A stretch of 64,000 nucleotides of DNA from Sipunculus nudus (GCA_026874595.1 CM049309.1:26105033-26169032), one strand, 5' to 3'. Shown: positions 22,177-34,629, counted from the stretch's first letter. Numbers and translations: made by a program. Notes: generated from the sequence alone by a model not told the origin.

Positions 22177-23918
22177 AAAAATCTGAAAATATAAGTTAAA
22201 ATATCAGATTTCTAAGTTGCAATCATTATATATCCAGAGTGTAGCTCATATTCGATCATATTATGCATACACATATATTTAATTATTTTTAAATCACAAA
22301 TGTTTAAACTGAATTTAAAAAGAAAATAATGCCACATCATTGCATCTTCAAGATTATCCCTTGAAACACTTTTGAAATGTTTTGCACATTGGAGTTTTTA
22401 GTACATGCTTAATTTTATTCACTGAAATAAAATAAAAGATTAAGTAAATTTGATAAAATAAAATCATCTTTTCAAATAAAGTATATATACTGTTGGTTGA
22501 ATGAGGGACAAAAAATATCATTGTGCTAATTACTATCTCAGCTATAATTTATTACTGGAATAATAGTCAATTTCACACCAGAAGTTTTTACTCTTCTGAA
22601 GTAAGGAATTACTTATCTGATGAATATCCACACTTTCATAGCAATACACCACTTTGTGGACACAATTAAATGTGCACTTTAATCATTATAACCCTGGTGG
22701 TACAATACAAAATCTAAAATGTAGCATACCCAAGAATAACAATGAATAAAATACAAAAAATTATAACATTCATCTAGTTAAATGCACCATCTGGGGGGGG
22801 GGGAGTGCAGGGCAGAGGGGAAGCCTGCTAATAGTTGCCAAGCAGAGCCAAGGCAGGCTGCCTGGGGTAGGTTACATAATGCAAGTGAAGGCTGTACTAC
22901 CAGGTCGGCTAGATGTAAACAACACTTGACATGGTGTATGAAAACTTGAATAAAAGCTACACTTTTCAATCAATTCCTTTGAAATTTCAGATTTTAAAAG
23001 ATTAAATCCTTATGTATATATGCTGTGAAACTTAAATCAACAATGCTTACAGGGAAAAAACGTGCCATTGCCAAAATTGGACAAAATTTAGGGACTGATT
23101 TTTTATTTATGCTAATAACTTGAAAAATTTGCAAAATTCAGATCTAATTTTGGATAAACAACTGAATCTTAATCAAATAAAGTTATATTCCTGAAAAAAA
23201 GTCTCCAGCCTCAGCACTTCTCAGGTTAAGTGGGTAAATATATTTCCAATTTTTTTTAAATTGCATTATATTTGGGCCCATAACTTCAAAGCAACATGCA
23301 ACACTGACCTAATTTTTTGGTATGTTGATAGAAAATTTATGGAAGAATATGAATACTAAATATGATCAATAACAGATTAGGGTTTTGAAATAAGGCAGCC
23401 TTGAAGTGTAACAATGGCTTTATTATGGAAAACGGAGGTTTTTCCTTAATATCGCGAAGGAACAAAGTTATAGTGACCAAATTTTCGGTATGGTAGGAGA
23501 TTTTAGGGAGATCTAACAGTATGCAAAATTTTGGATTCGTAGGTCCAATGGTTTCAAAACGTGCCCTGTTAATGGACAGCCGGACGGCCGGACAACGGAC
23601 AAAGCACCACGACTATAGCTCAGATGACTTATAGTTAGCTGAGCTAAAAATATCATTTGTTCAGTAATGGTGATATATGGAATCTGAACACTGATGAACT
23701 TAACAATCTTAATGAATCATTTTGATAATCATTTTATTCAAATATATCAACCATAATCTTTGTTGAAACAAAACTGACACAAGTGGGCACTAAGCTCTTG
23801 TGGCCTTCTTTGTTGTTGTAAGTTTATCTTGATATATAATCACAGGCGAGTCATACTCAGTAGTTATTTTTAAATCAGTTTTCACTCAATTGTAAATAAA
23901 TGTCTTATTGTTTTACAG

Positions 23919-24085
23919 GGTATTGCAAACAGCTGAAGAGGCAGTCACCTGCAGAGATTAAGCAAGCCATTAGAAACAATTTAGGGTATTCCAACCAGGA
24001 ACAAGAACAAGTCAAGTGGAGCCAAGAAAAACAAACTATTCAGTTTCCATATTATACTGATATTTTTATCTGGTCATCTTATTAA
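23919..24085 (+). CDS. Candidate exon, unidentified gene
   Basis: Preceded by ATTGTTTTACAG, a good acceptor. One frame stays open to a stop at 24083-24085 and begins YCKQLKRQSPAEIKQAIRNN. The residue composition (charged, helical, Q/E-rich) is more protein-like than the surrounding ORFs. The phase-0 donor at 19833 would not keep this frame through the first acceptor; an alternative AG at 23931-23932 would. The family is unknown to me. It could be a chance ORF. Confidence 0.25.
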
Positions 24086-24089
24086 ACAC

Positions 24090-24544
24090 TCATCTCATTT
24101 GGGTTATATTGTGGCATGGGCAACATATGCGTTTGTACATTAACCTTTGGTAACTTTCCAGAAAATTCTATGGATATTCATGAAACTGTGAATTATCTCA
24201 CTTGCGTTAAATTCTTGACAATTACTCTTGACTAAATATCTAATTAGGTCTGAGGTCATCAGACTTTGGTATCACAATGATAACTGATCAGGTATTTGGT
24301 GGATTTTAATAACAAGGCCTACAGGCCTAATGCAAACCTGTGCAAAGTTTGGGAGTATGAATGGAGGTTTATTTTTAAAATTTAATATTGATCCTCTTAT
24401 GTCTTGCATATCTACCTTAGTCATTATGATTTCAGCAAATTGGTTTCGGACCTACAAGTTTTGGACTAGGACATTTTAAAACAAGGATGTATCAGTCAGG
24501 ATATTTTGGATATGTTCTTTTTGCCAGGGTGGATTACTGGGACA
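24090..24544. other. No recognisable gene
   Basis: AT-rich sequence without repeated phrases I recognise. The 24430-24540 part ('gcaaattggtttcggac') leads into R5 sequence. Confidence 0.45.
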
Positions 24545-25232
24545 GAAGAAAGGACAATATGGCAGCATGGTTTTGGAGAAGAACATTTTTTAATGTTTTT
24601 TAGCTTCTTCCCTATAAAATCTAAGAAAATGCAGTAAGCCGATAAATAAGCAAAATCCGATAGAATTTTTTAGATGACATATTTTTTGCAAAACATTTGG
24701 GGATGCTAGCTCTTGCCCTTTCTGAGATAGCTATGACAAATGATGGACGACGGAAGACGGACGACACCACACCATTGCATAAGCTCACAGATTCGCAAAA
24801 AATGTAAACCAAGTTTTTACAAACAGTTGAAAGATATAGTTCCAATAATCTGGGAATTCTGCATCTAGACACATTGTCTAGACACCAGACAGAGCCAGAT
24901 CAGTTGCCATGGTGATGTCTGGACCCCACCTGGTTGTACTGAGTGACCTCTCGACTTGGCTGCAGAAACTCAGCATGTTGTCAAATCTGTTTTCAAACAC
25001 AGAAAGCCAAATTGCCGGACAGTTTCGGAGAAGAAGATTTTTAAAGCTTTTTTTAGCTTTTTCCCTATAAAATCTCAGAAAATGCAGTTAGAAAAAAATA
25101 AACAAAATCCGATAGAGTTTTTATTTGCAAAAAAATTGGTTAAGCTATCTCCGGCCATTTTTGAGATAGCTATGGTAACATACAGACGACGCAGGACGCT
25201 GCACCATCACATAAGCTCACAGGTTTGCTAAA
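24545..25232 (+). mobile_element. Two successive R5 3' bodies
   Basis: The R5 body ('gttttggagaagaa', 'tttttagctttttccctataaaatct', 'aaaatccgatagagtttt', 'tttgagatagctatgg', then 'gacggaagacggacgac', 'ataagctcacagg' and 'gctaaaaa') occurs at about 24570-24800 and again at 25015-25232. Related bodies lie near 15220-15438, 28320-28489, 47140-47375 and 51290-51560. The 3' terminal stem (AGC..GCT) is much shorter than in R1-R4. Confidence 0.6.
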
Positions 25233-25504
25233 AATCACTATGGGTGTTAACCAATAAAGTAACTCATCTGAGTTTGATTTTCGGTAAAATCTGCGTATAT
25301 ATAATGAGGTCTTAAGACAAGCATATTATTCACTCTTGCCGTACTCTTGTTCAGGGTATATAATATGGCATTCATCAGATAACAGGTAAAGTGCCGGCTG
25401 TCAATAAAAATCCTGATCATTTACATTTGTATGAAACAGGGACACTTCATTCTTTTCATAATTATTAAATCTCATAACAGTTAATTTAATAATATCTTTC
25501 TCCA

Positions 25505-25910
25505 TTCTTTGCATTACCATTGAAGTAGCTTTTCAAAGCCTTTAAAGTGACTTTGCATTGCCTTTGCAGAAGCTTTGCAAGGCCTTTGCAGTGGCTTTGC
25601 ATTTAATTTGCAGTAGCTTTGCCAAACCTTTGCAGCAGCTTTGCAATGCCTTGGTGTGGCTTTTCCTTTTCTTTTTACTGCAGATGCAGTGGGTTTGCAG
25701 AACATTTTCTAAGTGATTGCAGTACCTTTGCATATATCTAGGTAATTCTTCACAAAGTGTGTTTGCAAAGTGTTTGCAAAATGTTTGCAGTATTTGTTCT
25801 AGTTCCATACATATGCAGCACATGTGTTGCAGATATATGCAGCAAATATTCTGCAAATAGTTCAGCAAAAGTACTGCAAAGGGATTGCACCTTTGCTGCA
25901 CATGGGTCAT
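25505..25910. repeat. Degenerate TTTGCA-rich tandem repeat
   Basis: CTTTGCA words recur roughly every 9-21 bases, often as CTTTGCAGTAGCTTTGCA-type pairs. The repetition decays toward the right (TTTGCAAAGTG, TGCAGATATATGCAGC). The minus-strand ORFs here are Q/A/K-rich by-products of the repeat. Confidence 0.8.
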
Positions 25911-26028
25911 TTTTGTGTGGGTAGGCAGTTATCTGTCAAAGAGTGTTAATGTAATGCTATATTGACCTCCTCTGTCAACAAAAAAAGGCAAAGTCCAGCA
26001 GAGACTTCATGGAGAAAAATCCCTAATC

Positions 26029-27285
26029 TCAATGGACAGTCCACAATACAAGCACACACCTCCAGGACATGTATCCCCAGTGTCAATGAACAGTCCACAA
26101 GACAAGCACACACCTCCAGGACATGTATCCCCAGTGTCAATGAGCAGTCCACAAGTCAAGCACACACCTCCAGGACATGTATCCCCAGTGTCAATGAAAA
26201 GTCCACAAGTCAAGCACACACCTCCAGGACATGTATCCCCAGTGTCAATGAACAGTCCACAAGACAAGCACACATCTCCAGGACATGTATCCCCAGTGTC
26301 AATGAAAAGTCCACAAGTCAAGCACACACCTCCAGGACATGTATCCCCAGTGTCAATGAACAGTCCACAAGACAAGCACACACCTCCAGGACATGTATCC
26401 CCAGTGTCAATGAAAAGTCCACAAGTCAAGCACACACCTCCAGGACATGTATCCCCAGTGTCAATGAAAAGTCCACAAGTCAAGCACACGCCTCCAGGAC
26501 ATGTATCCCCAGTGTCAATGAAAAGTCCACAAGACAAGCACACACCTCCAGGACATGTATCCCCAGTGTCAATGAAAAGTCCACAAGTCAAGCACACGCC
26601 TCCAGGACATGTATCCCCAGTGTCAATGAAAAGTCCACAAGACAAGCACACACCTCCAGGACATGTATCCCCAGTGTCAATGAAAAGTCCACAAGTCAAG
26701 CACACACCTCCAGGACATGTATCCCCAGTGTCAATGAACAGTCCACAAGACAAGCACACACCTCCAGGACATGTATCCCCAGTGTCAATGAAAAGTCCAC
26801 AAGTCAAGCACACACCTCCAGGACATGTATCCCCAGTGTCAATGAAAAGTCCACAAGTCAAGCACACGCCTCCAGGACATGTATCCCCAGTGTCAATGAA
26901 AAGTCCACAAGACAAGCACACACCTCCAGGACATGTATCCCCAGTGTCAATGAAAAGTCCACAAGTCAAGCACACGCCTCCAGGACATGTATCCCCAGTG
27001 TCAATGAAAAGTCCACAAGACAAGCACACACCTCCAGGACATGTATCCCCAGTGTCAATGAAAAGTCCACAAGTCAAGCACACACCTCCAGGACATGTAT
27101 CCCCAGTGTCAATGAAGAGTTCACAAGATAAGCACACACCTCCAGGACATGTATCCCAAGTGTCAATGAACAGTCCACAAGTCAAGCACACACCTCCAGG
27201 ACATGTATCCCCAGTGTCAATGAACAGTCCACAAGTCAAGCACACAACTCCAGGACATGTATCCCCAGTGTAAATGAACAGGACA
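26029..27285 (+). repeat. 54-bp minisatellite, 23 copies with higher-order structure
   Basis: The unit is 54 bases (TCAATGAAAAGTCCACAAGT...CATGTATCCCCAGTG). Units differ at a few positions: AACAG/AAAAG, CAAGT/CAAGA, and CACACA/CACACG. The variant order over units 7-13 (26356-26733) repeats in units 14-20 (26734-27111), a 378-bp higher-order duplication. Translation gives [18 protein letters not shown] per unit in one frame, but another plus frame and a minus frame are open over the same 1.2 kb. That is expected for a stop-free unit divisible by 3. No coding role is supported. Confidence 0.95.
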
Positions 27286-27289
27286 TGTT

Positions 27290-28320
27290 TCCTGACAAGG
27301 TACCTTCAGTTATTTTGATATTTCATAACACACCGGCAAGAAGTGACATAGAGTGATCTGTCAACGTACAATGTGACAAAGATAATACCGCAGTTACTGG
27401 TATGAAAATGATTCAATATTTCTGAGTAATTCAAGAATGAAGAATTTTGGTCATAGATCAAGTTTTCAAGATATTACTTTTTGAATTAAAATATAAAGTG
27501 GCTTGAATGGATCAGCAGAACATTTTTTTTCTAAAAAGTAATGGAAAATCAGTTTCAAACAAGAACACAGCAAGGCATATAAAGCCTACAAAATGCGTAT
27601 ACTCACCAAATTCCATCTGCTGTGGTGACATGTTCTACCATTTATATACATAAGCAGTTTTCTCCTCTAACAGTATTTAAATACATACAATATATCCGTG
27701 AATGTATAAAAAAATAAAAGATTGACCAAAAGTAAATGAATGGGCTATACGAAATCAAGGATCAAGGTTGGCAGAAACGTGACATGGGGGCAAGAAGATC
27801 GGCTATTGATATGGCGGTACATGTATCAGAAATGTGGAAATATATCAATAAATTACCTGCAAAATTTGAACTTTTATAGATATTTTAATAGAGATTTTAT
27901 AGCATTAAAAAAATTACATATTTTGATTTTCTGAATATTTCTTATAACAATTAACATAGAATCCAAGGCAATCCAGCTCCACAAAGTAATGAACAGTTGA
28001 ATGGTAATACAGAGTTTGTCCAACAGATACTGCCACCAGTCCTCACTATGAATAATCTCATTCATTTTAATCTTGTAGTCATTGTGTTGTTATTGTTCAA
28101 TGTTAACATTTTAAAGTGACAATTTGTATACGAATAATTTTTATATTTTATATGAACATTTTGACAATACAATTGATACAATAATTCTGTGACTAAGAAG
28201 AGTACTTCCTCTGTGGTGTGCTTGATCTTCTATTAACACCCAAAGGAGTGCCATGTCCAGGCGAGTGGTCTTCTCACAGTTCATTTAAGACAAACCATCT
28301 ATTTAAGGCTGCACCCTGAA
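27290..28320. other. No recognisable gene
   Basis: AT-rich. The short ORFs (27740-27934 plus, 27874-28065 minus) overlap each other and resemble nothing known to me. Confidence 0.45.
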
Positions 28321-28321
28321 T

Positions 28322-28489
28322 TAATCTCAATCTGTCAAGAGTTTTACAGATGACTGATTTTTGCATAAAATTAAGTGATGCTAGCTCCTGCTGTTTTTGA
28401 GATAGTATGGGTTCACAGTGATACAAACAAAGGACAACGGCTGATGAACGATGCAGCACCATCGCACAAGCTAACAGGTTCGCTAAACA
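28322..28489 (+). mobile_element. R5 3' end fragment
   Basis: 'aattaatctcaatctgtcaagagttttacag', 'gttttgagatagtatggg', 'ggacaacgg' and 'cacaagctaacaggttcgctaaac' match the R5 3' segment. It runs directly into the next element's 5' end (ACAAGTGTCCCATGGGTCATG). Confidence 0.55.
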
Positions 28490-28990
28490 AGTGTCCCATG
28501 GGTCATGACACTCAGCTAACAAGCATGAGATAATGGCCTAATTTTTACAACTTTTATTTAGAAGAAAGTGATTGCAAATATTATTAAAATTTTCGGGAGG
28601 GACAGGAAGATTTGTATGCATAAAGCACATTACTTGATGGTTCAGGGGAAAATAGTGATACTAGGCATGACTGAACATTTGCCATGACCATGACCTTATT
28701 TAAGGTTAAGGATTTTTTTTCAGCTGAGCTAAAAAGTACAGGTAGCACCACAAACCTTCAGTAACTGACAGAAACAATCATAATCAATAAACAGATGAAC
28801 TTTCAGGACAGTAGATGAAACCACAGTTGATCAAAGAGCGCCAGAGCTCGGAAGATATGGGTAACAGAGACCTCATTTAAAATTTCCAAGGAGATTTTTC
28901 ATGGACCTCCCTAGATCTATGTCAAGTTAGTTGTTACAAATTGTGCCTTGTTAACAGACAACAGCATCTTGAGAGGTCTAAAAATAGAGA
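28487..28990 (+). mobile_element. Short R3 derivative followed by an R3b body
   Basis: The 5' motif ACAAGTGTCCCATGGGTC with CTCAGCT is followed only about 250 bp later by TCAGCTGAGCTAAAAA at 28731-28745, an extremely shortened R3. From about 28740 an R3b body follows ('cttcagtaactgacagaaac', 'gatatgggtaacagagacct', 'ttgtgccttgttaacagac'). Confidence 0.5.
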
Positions 28991-30259
28991 AACAAGGGAA
29001 CCATGGGTCTTGGTGCTCAGCTGATTGTGACAGTTATAACTGCATCACCATAGATTTTTTGAAGTTGCAATAAAAATACTATCCTTAGGATATAAATACA
29101 GAATGCGGAATTAAATTCAATGGTGCTAAAGGGACTGGTGGGAGTTACAGCACCTCTGCATATCCATAAAGGATAAAATTTAATTTAAATGAAATTATCT
29201 TTAAATATTTAAAAACAGGCAGAGAGATGAAAAACAAAGCAAATAACTTTAATTTCCATTCTACTGAGACAGGAAAATAATGAACAAATATTTGCATTAG
29301 ATCTTATTTTTTCTTTTGTCAAGTCATTTTTTTAAGTTTATAAATTTTACTATATAATTACAGTATATCATATATATCTGAATATTTAAATTGGTGTTAG
29401 GGTAGGGCCCATGAAAATATGTGTATGTTTATTACAGCAGGGGTGTTCTGCAAGTGCTGCATCACTAATAAGGTTACCTAGGCAAGGCTGTAGTGAGCAA
29501 GAGTGGGGTCTTGGATATACAAAATGAAAACTTGAATACATTAGTGCATCTGAAAAACTTCAATAATTAGAATAAGTTTTAGGCTTTTACTTTCAAATTT
29601 TCAGAATTCAACAGATTAAATCCACATGAATACCGACGGTGAAAAATAAATTAAATATACTTACAAGAAAAAAAATGTGCCATGGTCAAATTTGGGCAAA
29701 ATTTAAGGTACCAATTTTACATTTTAGCTAATATTTAAAAAAAAAATTTTTTGATCTACTAATTTTGATTATACAATTAAATTTTGATTAATTAAAATTA
29801 TATTACTGAAAAAAAGTCCCTAGCTTTAACATTTTTTGTGTTAAGTGACCAAATATTTTTCCTGATTTTTACAAAGTGCAATATGTTTGGGCCCATAACT
29901 TTTTTAAATTATATAATACAGACCTAATTTCTGGCATGTTCAAAGTAACTATATAGAGGAATATTTATGGTAAATATGAGGAGAAACAGATGAGTGATTT
30001 TGATATTAGGCAGTCCTGAAGTGTGAAAATAGGTTTTTAATAAAAAAAATGGAGGTTTTTCCTTAATTTCTCAAATGAACGAAGTCGCAAAGACCCAGTT
30101 TGCGGCTTGATAGGAGATCCTGGGGACATCTAACATTATGCCGAATTTTGGATTTTTAGGTCTAAGGGTTTCAAAATGTGCGACATCTACTGACGGAAGG
30201 ATGGACAGACATCAATGGACCACAACTATAGCTCAGATGACTTATAGTCAGCTGAGCTA
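28991..30259 (+). mobile_element. R3 element, complete (about 1.27 kb)
   Basis: 5' ACAAGGGAACCATGGGTC with GCTCAGCTGA at 29014-29023. 3' 'gacggaaggatggacagac' and hairpin 30229-30259 (TAGCTCAG.TGAC-TTATA-GTCAGCTGAGCTA). The interior shows the R3 body, including 'gggcccataactttttta' and 'aggtttttccttaatttctcaaa'. Only about 20 bases separate it from the next R3 start at 30279, so they are head to tail. Confidence 0.82.
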
Positions 30260-30278
30260 AAAATGCTTAAAAATAAAA

Positions 30279-33200
30279 ACAAGGGACCCATGGGTCACGG
30301 CGCTCAGCTGATCGTGATTGGACTATAAATGTTTCTCCACTGTGATACTATATCGAGTCGATAAAGCTTATGAATATCATGTACATGTTGGGCTATTATA
30401 AAGGAATGTAATGTAATATGTGAGTAAATGATAAATGAAATTACCTGACTGATGGATTAATAGAGTCAAATAAAGTGGTTTATTTTTTATTTATTTAGGA
30501 GGGGTTGAAAATTGTGATATATTTGAGCAAATATGAATGCAATGACAGCAGTAATAAGCAGTAGTAGAATGATGATAAGGCTATTTGTTGAAGGATCTAA
30601 AGTGTATGGTAGTCTGCAAGCGTTCAATTTGACAGATATGATGTTATGATTAACTATGCTGATGAAGTGATTTATGAATATGTGACTGTATGACACAATA
30701 TCTCTTTAGTCTTGACAAGGAACATTATTGTGATGCCCACTATGTCTACATATTACACAATATTGACATAATTTCTGGCATGTACATAGGTACCTATGGA
30801 CGAATAGTTATACAAAATATTAAAGTATGAATATATCTGATTCATCTTGTTCTTGCTTACTGAGGCTGTTTTTGGGATGGGGTTCGGAGAAGGGAAAAGT
30901 GAGGGCAGCACGAAGGTGGATGTAGAAATATTCTATTGTAATGGTTTTCATTTATATAAGAATATGAAAAGCTAAGAGGAAAGGGGCCCTCCTACTTGGT
31001 TATAGTAAAGTTCTAAATATATGATTACAAACTTATACTCTGACAAGACTGTCATGAAGAAAAACAGTAACAGTTTTGAGATACTGTGTTGCATACGAAA
31101 ATTTACAGATGGACAGGCAAGTGGAACGAATGGACTAATACCTTTATTTCACTTTCAAGAGAATAATGCATTTAAGTTTATATATAATCCTATTTTTTTA
31201 AGCAGATCCACTTTTTCCATTAAGAAGTTTTTATCTGAATCATTTTTATATTTACAGGTTTATAAATTTTTAATTAAAAAACCTGAAAATATAAGTTAAA
31301 ATATTAGAATTGTTGCAAAAGTTGCAATCATTATATGTACAGTGTAAAAAACATTGGGTCATATTATGCATACACATATATTTTATTATTTTTAAATCAT
31401 AAATGTTTAAACTGATTTTAAAAGAAAATAATGCCACAACATGGCATCTACAAGAATATTCCTTGAATCACTATTAAAAAGTTTTGCACATTGGAGTTTT
31501 CAGGATATGCTTAATTTTATTCACCAAAATAAAATAAAAGTAAATTTGATAAAATAAAACATCTTTTCAAATAAAGTATACACACTGTTGGTTGAATGAG
31601 GGACAAACAATATCATTGTGCTAATTACTATCCCAGTTTTAATTAATTACTGGAATTAATAGTCAATTTCACACCTGGTGAAGTTTTTACTCTTCTGAAG
31701 TAAGGAATTACTTATCTCATGAACATCCACACTTTCACAGCAATACAGCACTTTGTGGACACAATTAAATGTACACTTTAATCATTGTAACCCTGGTGGT
31801 TCAATACAAAATCTAAAATGTAGCATGTCCAAGAATAAAATAAAATACAGAAAAATTATAACATTCATCTAGTTTATGCACCAGCTGGGGGGGATGAGTG
31901 CAGGGCAGAGGGGAAGCCTGCCAGTAGTGGCCAAGCTGGGCCAAGGTAAGCTGCCTAGGGTGGGTTACATAATGCAAGTGAAGGCTGTACTACTAGGTGG
32001 GCTAGATGTAAACAACACTTGACATGGTGTATGAAAACATGAATAAAAGCTATTCATTCCAATCAATTTCTTTTGAAAGTTCAGATTTTAAAAGATTAAA
32101 TCCTTATGCATATATGCTGGGAAAATTAAATCAACAGTGCCAAAGTTGGACAAAATTTAAGGTATTGATTTTTTTATTTATGCTAATAACTTGAAAAATT
32201 TGCAAAATTCAGATCTAATTTTGGGTAAACAATTGTATCTTGATTAAATAAAGTTATATTCCTGAAAAAAAGTCTCTAGGTTCAGCAATTCTCATGTTAG
32301 GTGAGTAAATATATTTCCTGATTTTTTAAAAAATTGCATTATGTTTTGGCCTATTACTTCAAAATAATACCCAATACTGACCTAATTTTTGGTATGTTCA
32401 TAGAAAATGTATAAAAGAATGTGAATACTAAATACGATCAAAAACAGATCAGTGGTTTTGATATTATGCAGCCTTGAAGTGTAACAATGGCTTTATTTTA
32501 TGGAAAACAGAGTTTTTTTTCCTTAATATCTCGAAGGAACAAAGTCCTAATGACCCAATTTTCGGTATGGTAGGAGATTTTGGGGACATCTAAAATTATG
32601 TCAACAGCCTGGGGAGCATAGAGATGTGCACTGAATGACCTACAGTCATCAAAGTGGACTGCTTGACAATATAAGGGAATACAACAAGAGCCTCCAAAAA
32701 AATTCAATAACTAGCCTAATTTTGCAGCTTTTATTTTCAAATTTCAGATTTTAACAGATTAAATCCTTATGTATACATGGTGTGAAAATTAAATCAACAG
32801 TACTAACAGGAAAAAAACGTGCCATGGCCAAAGTTGGGCAAAATTTAAGGTACCAATTTTATATTTTTGCCAATATTTAAAAAGATTTAACAAATTTTGA
32901 TCTAATTTTTTGTATACAATTAAATTTTGATTAATTAAAGTTGTATTACTGGAAAAAAGTCCCTACCTTTAACACTTTTGGTCTTAAGTGACCAAATATC
33001 TTCCTGATTTTTTTACAAAGTCCATTATGTTTGGGCCCATAACTTTTTATAAATTATATAATACTGCCTTAATATCTGGCATGTACATAGGAACTATATA
33101 GAGGAATATTTATGGTAAATATGAAGAAAACCAGATGAGTGGTTTTGATATTAGGCAGTCCTGAAGTGTGAAAATAGATTTCTAATAAAAAATTGAGGTT

Positions 33201-33434
33201 TTTCCTTAATATCTCAAAGGAACGAAGTCCTATTGACCCAATTTTTGGCATGGTAGGAGATTATGGGGACATCTAACTGTATGCCGAAATTCAGATTCGT
33301 AGGTCCAACGGTGTCGAAACGTGCCAGTCTTACGGACGGACATCCAGACGGACGGACGGACGGACAGACAGACGGACCGACGACGGACAATGGACCATGA
33401 CTTTAGCTCAGATGACTTATAGTCAGCTGAGCTA
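30279..33434 (+). mobile_element. R3 composite, complete outer ends (about 3.2 kb)
   Basis: 5' ACAAGGGACCCATGGGTC and CGCTCAGCTGA; 3' hairpin 33404-33434 with a long GACGGACGGACAGACAG-type run before it. The body occurs twice: 31020-32600 matches copy a, lacking its 3' end, and 32700-33434 is a second body with its own 3' end. It is therefore either two truncated elements or an internal duplication. It carries the uninterrupted sequences that serve as empty sites for R1 copy B (31258-31300) and R1 copy A (31625-31665). Confidence 0.75.
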
Positions 33435-33437
33435 AAA

Positions 33438-34450
33438 ATCAAGATAGCATCACCAGTCCACAGAAACTGATGAAACACTCAATGATCAATATGCATGCAA
33501 AAAATCATGGTGATCAATGCATTAGTTGTTCAGATACTGGAGCTTTTGTATAAAATTTTCAATTATCCTGGGGGTACTTTTGAGCCCCAAAGCTTGGAGA
33601 ATATGGGTAACAAAGACCTAATTAACTGGTTTCCTAGGAGATTTTTCTCCTAGGCCCCCCTGGCTGTCAAGCTGGAAGATTCCAAGTCCATTACAATTTG
33701 TTCCCTGTTAACAGATGACTGCATCTTTGAAGGTCTCAAAAGTATAGATAAAATGCCGAAAAATTTTTAAAAATCATGGTGGTGCCTCCAGCCTGCAGGA
33801 ACTGATGAAATACTCCATGATCAATATGCATGCAAAAATTAATGGTGATCATTGCATTAGTTGTTCCGATACTGGAGCTTTTGTATAAAATTTTAATTAT
33901 TCTGTGCGGTACTTCAGAGCCCCATAGCTCTGAGGATATTGGTAACAGAGACCTAATTTCAGGTTTCCATAGAGACTTTTCATGGACATCTATGAAATAC
34001 AATGGTTATGATTTGTTCCCTGTTACCAGATGACTGCATCTGTGAAGGTGTCAAAATTAGAGATAAAATGTATAAAAATTCAAAAAAATCTAGGTGGTGC
34101 CACCCGTCTCCTGGAACTGATGAAACAAACCATGATCAATAAGCATGCAAGGAATCATGGTGAACCATGCACTAGATGTTCAGATACTGAAGCATTTGTA
34201 TCAAATTTTCAGTTATTCTGTGCAGTAATTCAGAGCCCCATAGCTCGAAGTATATGGGTAATAGAGACCTAATTTCAGGTTTCCAAGGAGATTTTTTATG
34301 GACATCCCTGGATGTCAAGTTAGAAGATTCCAGGTCCAGCAGTTACGATTTGTGTCCTGCTAAGGGACATCCATTAGCACAACAGAAGGACGATGGACAA
34401 TGACCCTTCACTATTGCTCAGGATGACTCAAAGTCAGCTATGCTAAAAAT
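33438..34450 (+). mobile_element. R3b element with three tandem bodies (about 320-335 bp each)
   Basis: The phrase 'ggaactgatgaaa..ctccatgatcaatatgcatgc' followed by 'atactggagcttttgtat' and 'ccccatagctc' recurs at about 33450, 33785 and 34097. The last unit ends with 'acagaaggacgatgg' and TTGCTCAG.ATGAC..GTCAGCTATGCTA. GGTGGTGCCACCC occurs at about 34091. No protein is encoded. Confidence 0.7.
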
Positions 34451-34629
34451 GAAATCAGAAAAACCATTTAATGAAATCAGGAAAAATTCCATTTTGTCAC
34501 CACTTGGTATCTTCTGGATCAGTCCTTGGAACACTCTTTCCAAAACGAATGGAATGAAATGGAAAGAGGTTTTCAATTTTAAAATTAACCATTTAACTAA
34601 AATAAACGATTAAGTAAAATTGATAAAAA

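Larger units (their letters stand above)
20087..23646 (+). mobile_element. R3 element copy a, hosting R1 which hosts R2
   Basis: The 5' end is ACAAGGGACCCATGTGTC with subterminal GCTCAGCTGA at 20110-20119. The 3' end is 'ggacagccggacggccgg' and a hairpin at 23616-23646 (TAGCTCAG.TGAC-TTATA-GTTAGCTGAGCTA), then an A-run. After removing the R1 insert (20505-22176) the R3 is about 1.9 kb. The interior has the R3 phrases 'ggggccctcctacttggttat', 'cttatactctgacaagactg', a G-run at 22794-22804, 'gggcccataacttcaaa' and 'gttttcaaaacgtgccctgtt'. No protein coding is visible. Confidence 0.85.

Noticed and set aside
26007-27273. Long overlapping ORFs (about 390-413 codons) on both strands as repeat proteins
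   Set aside because: They arise from a stop-free 54-bp unit read in several frames. No promoter, splice or codon-bias support, and the frames conflict.
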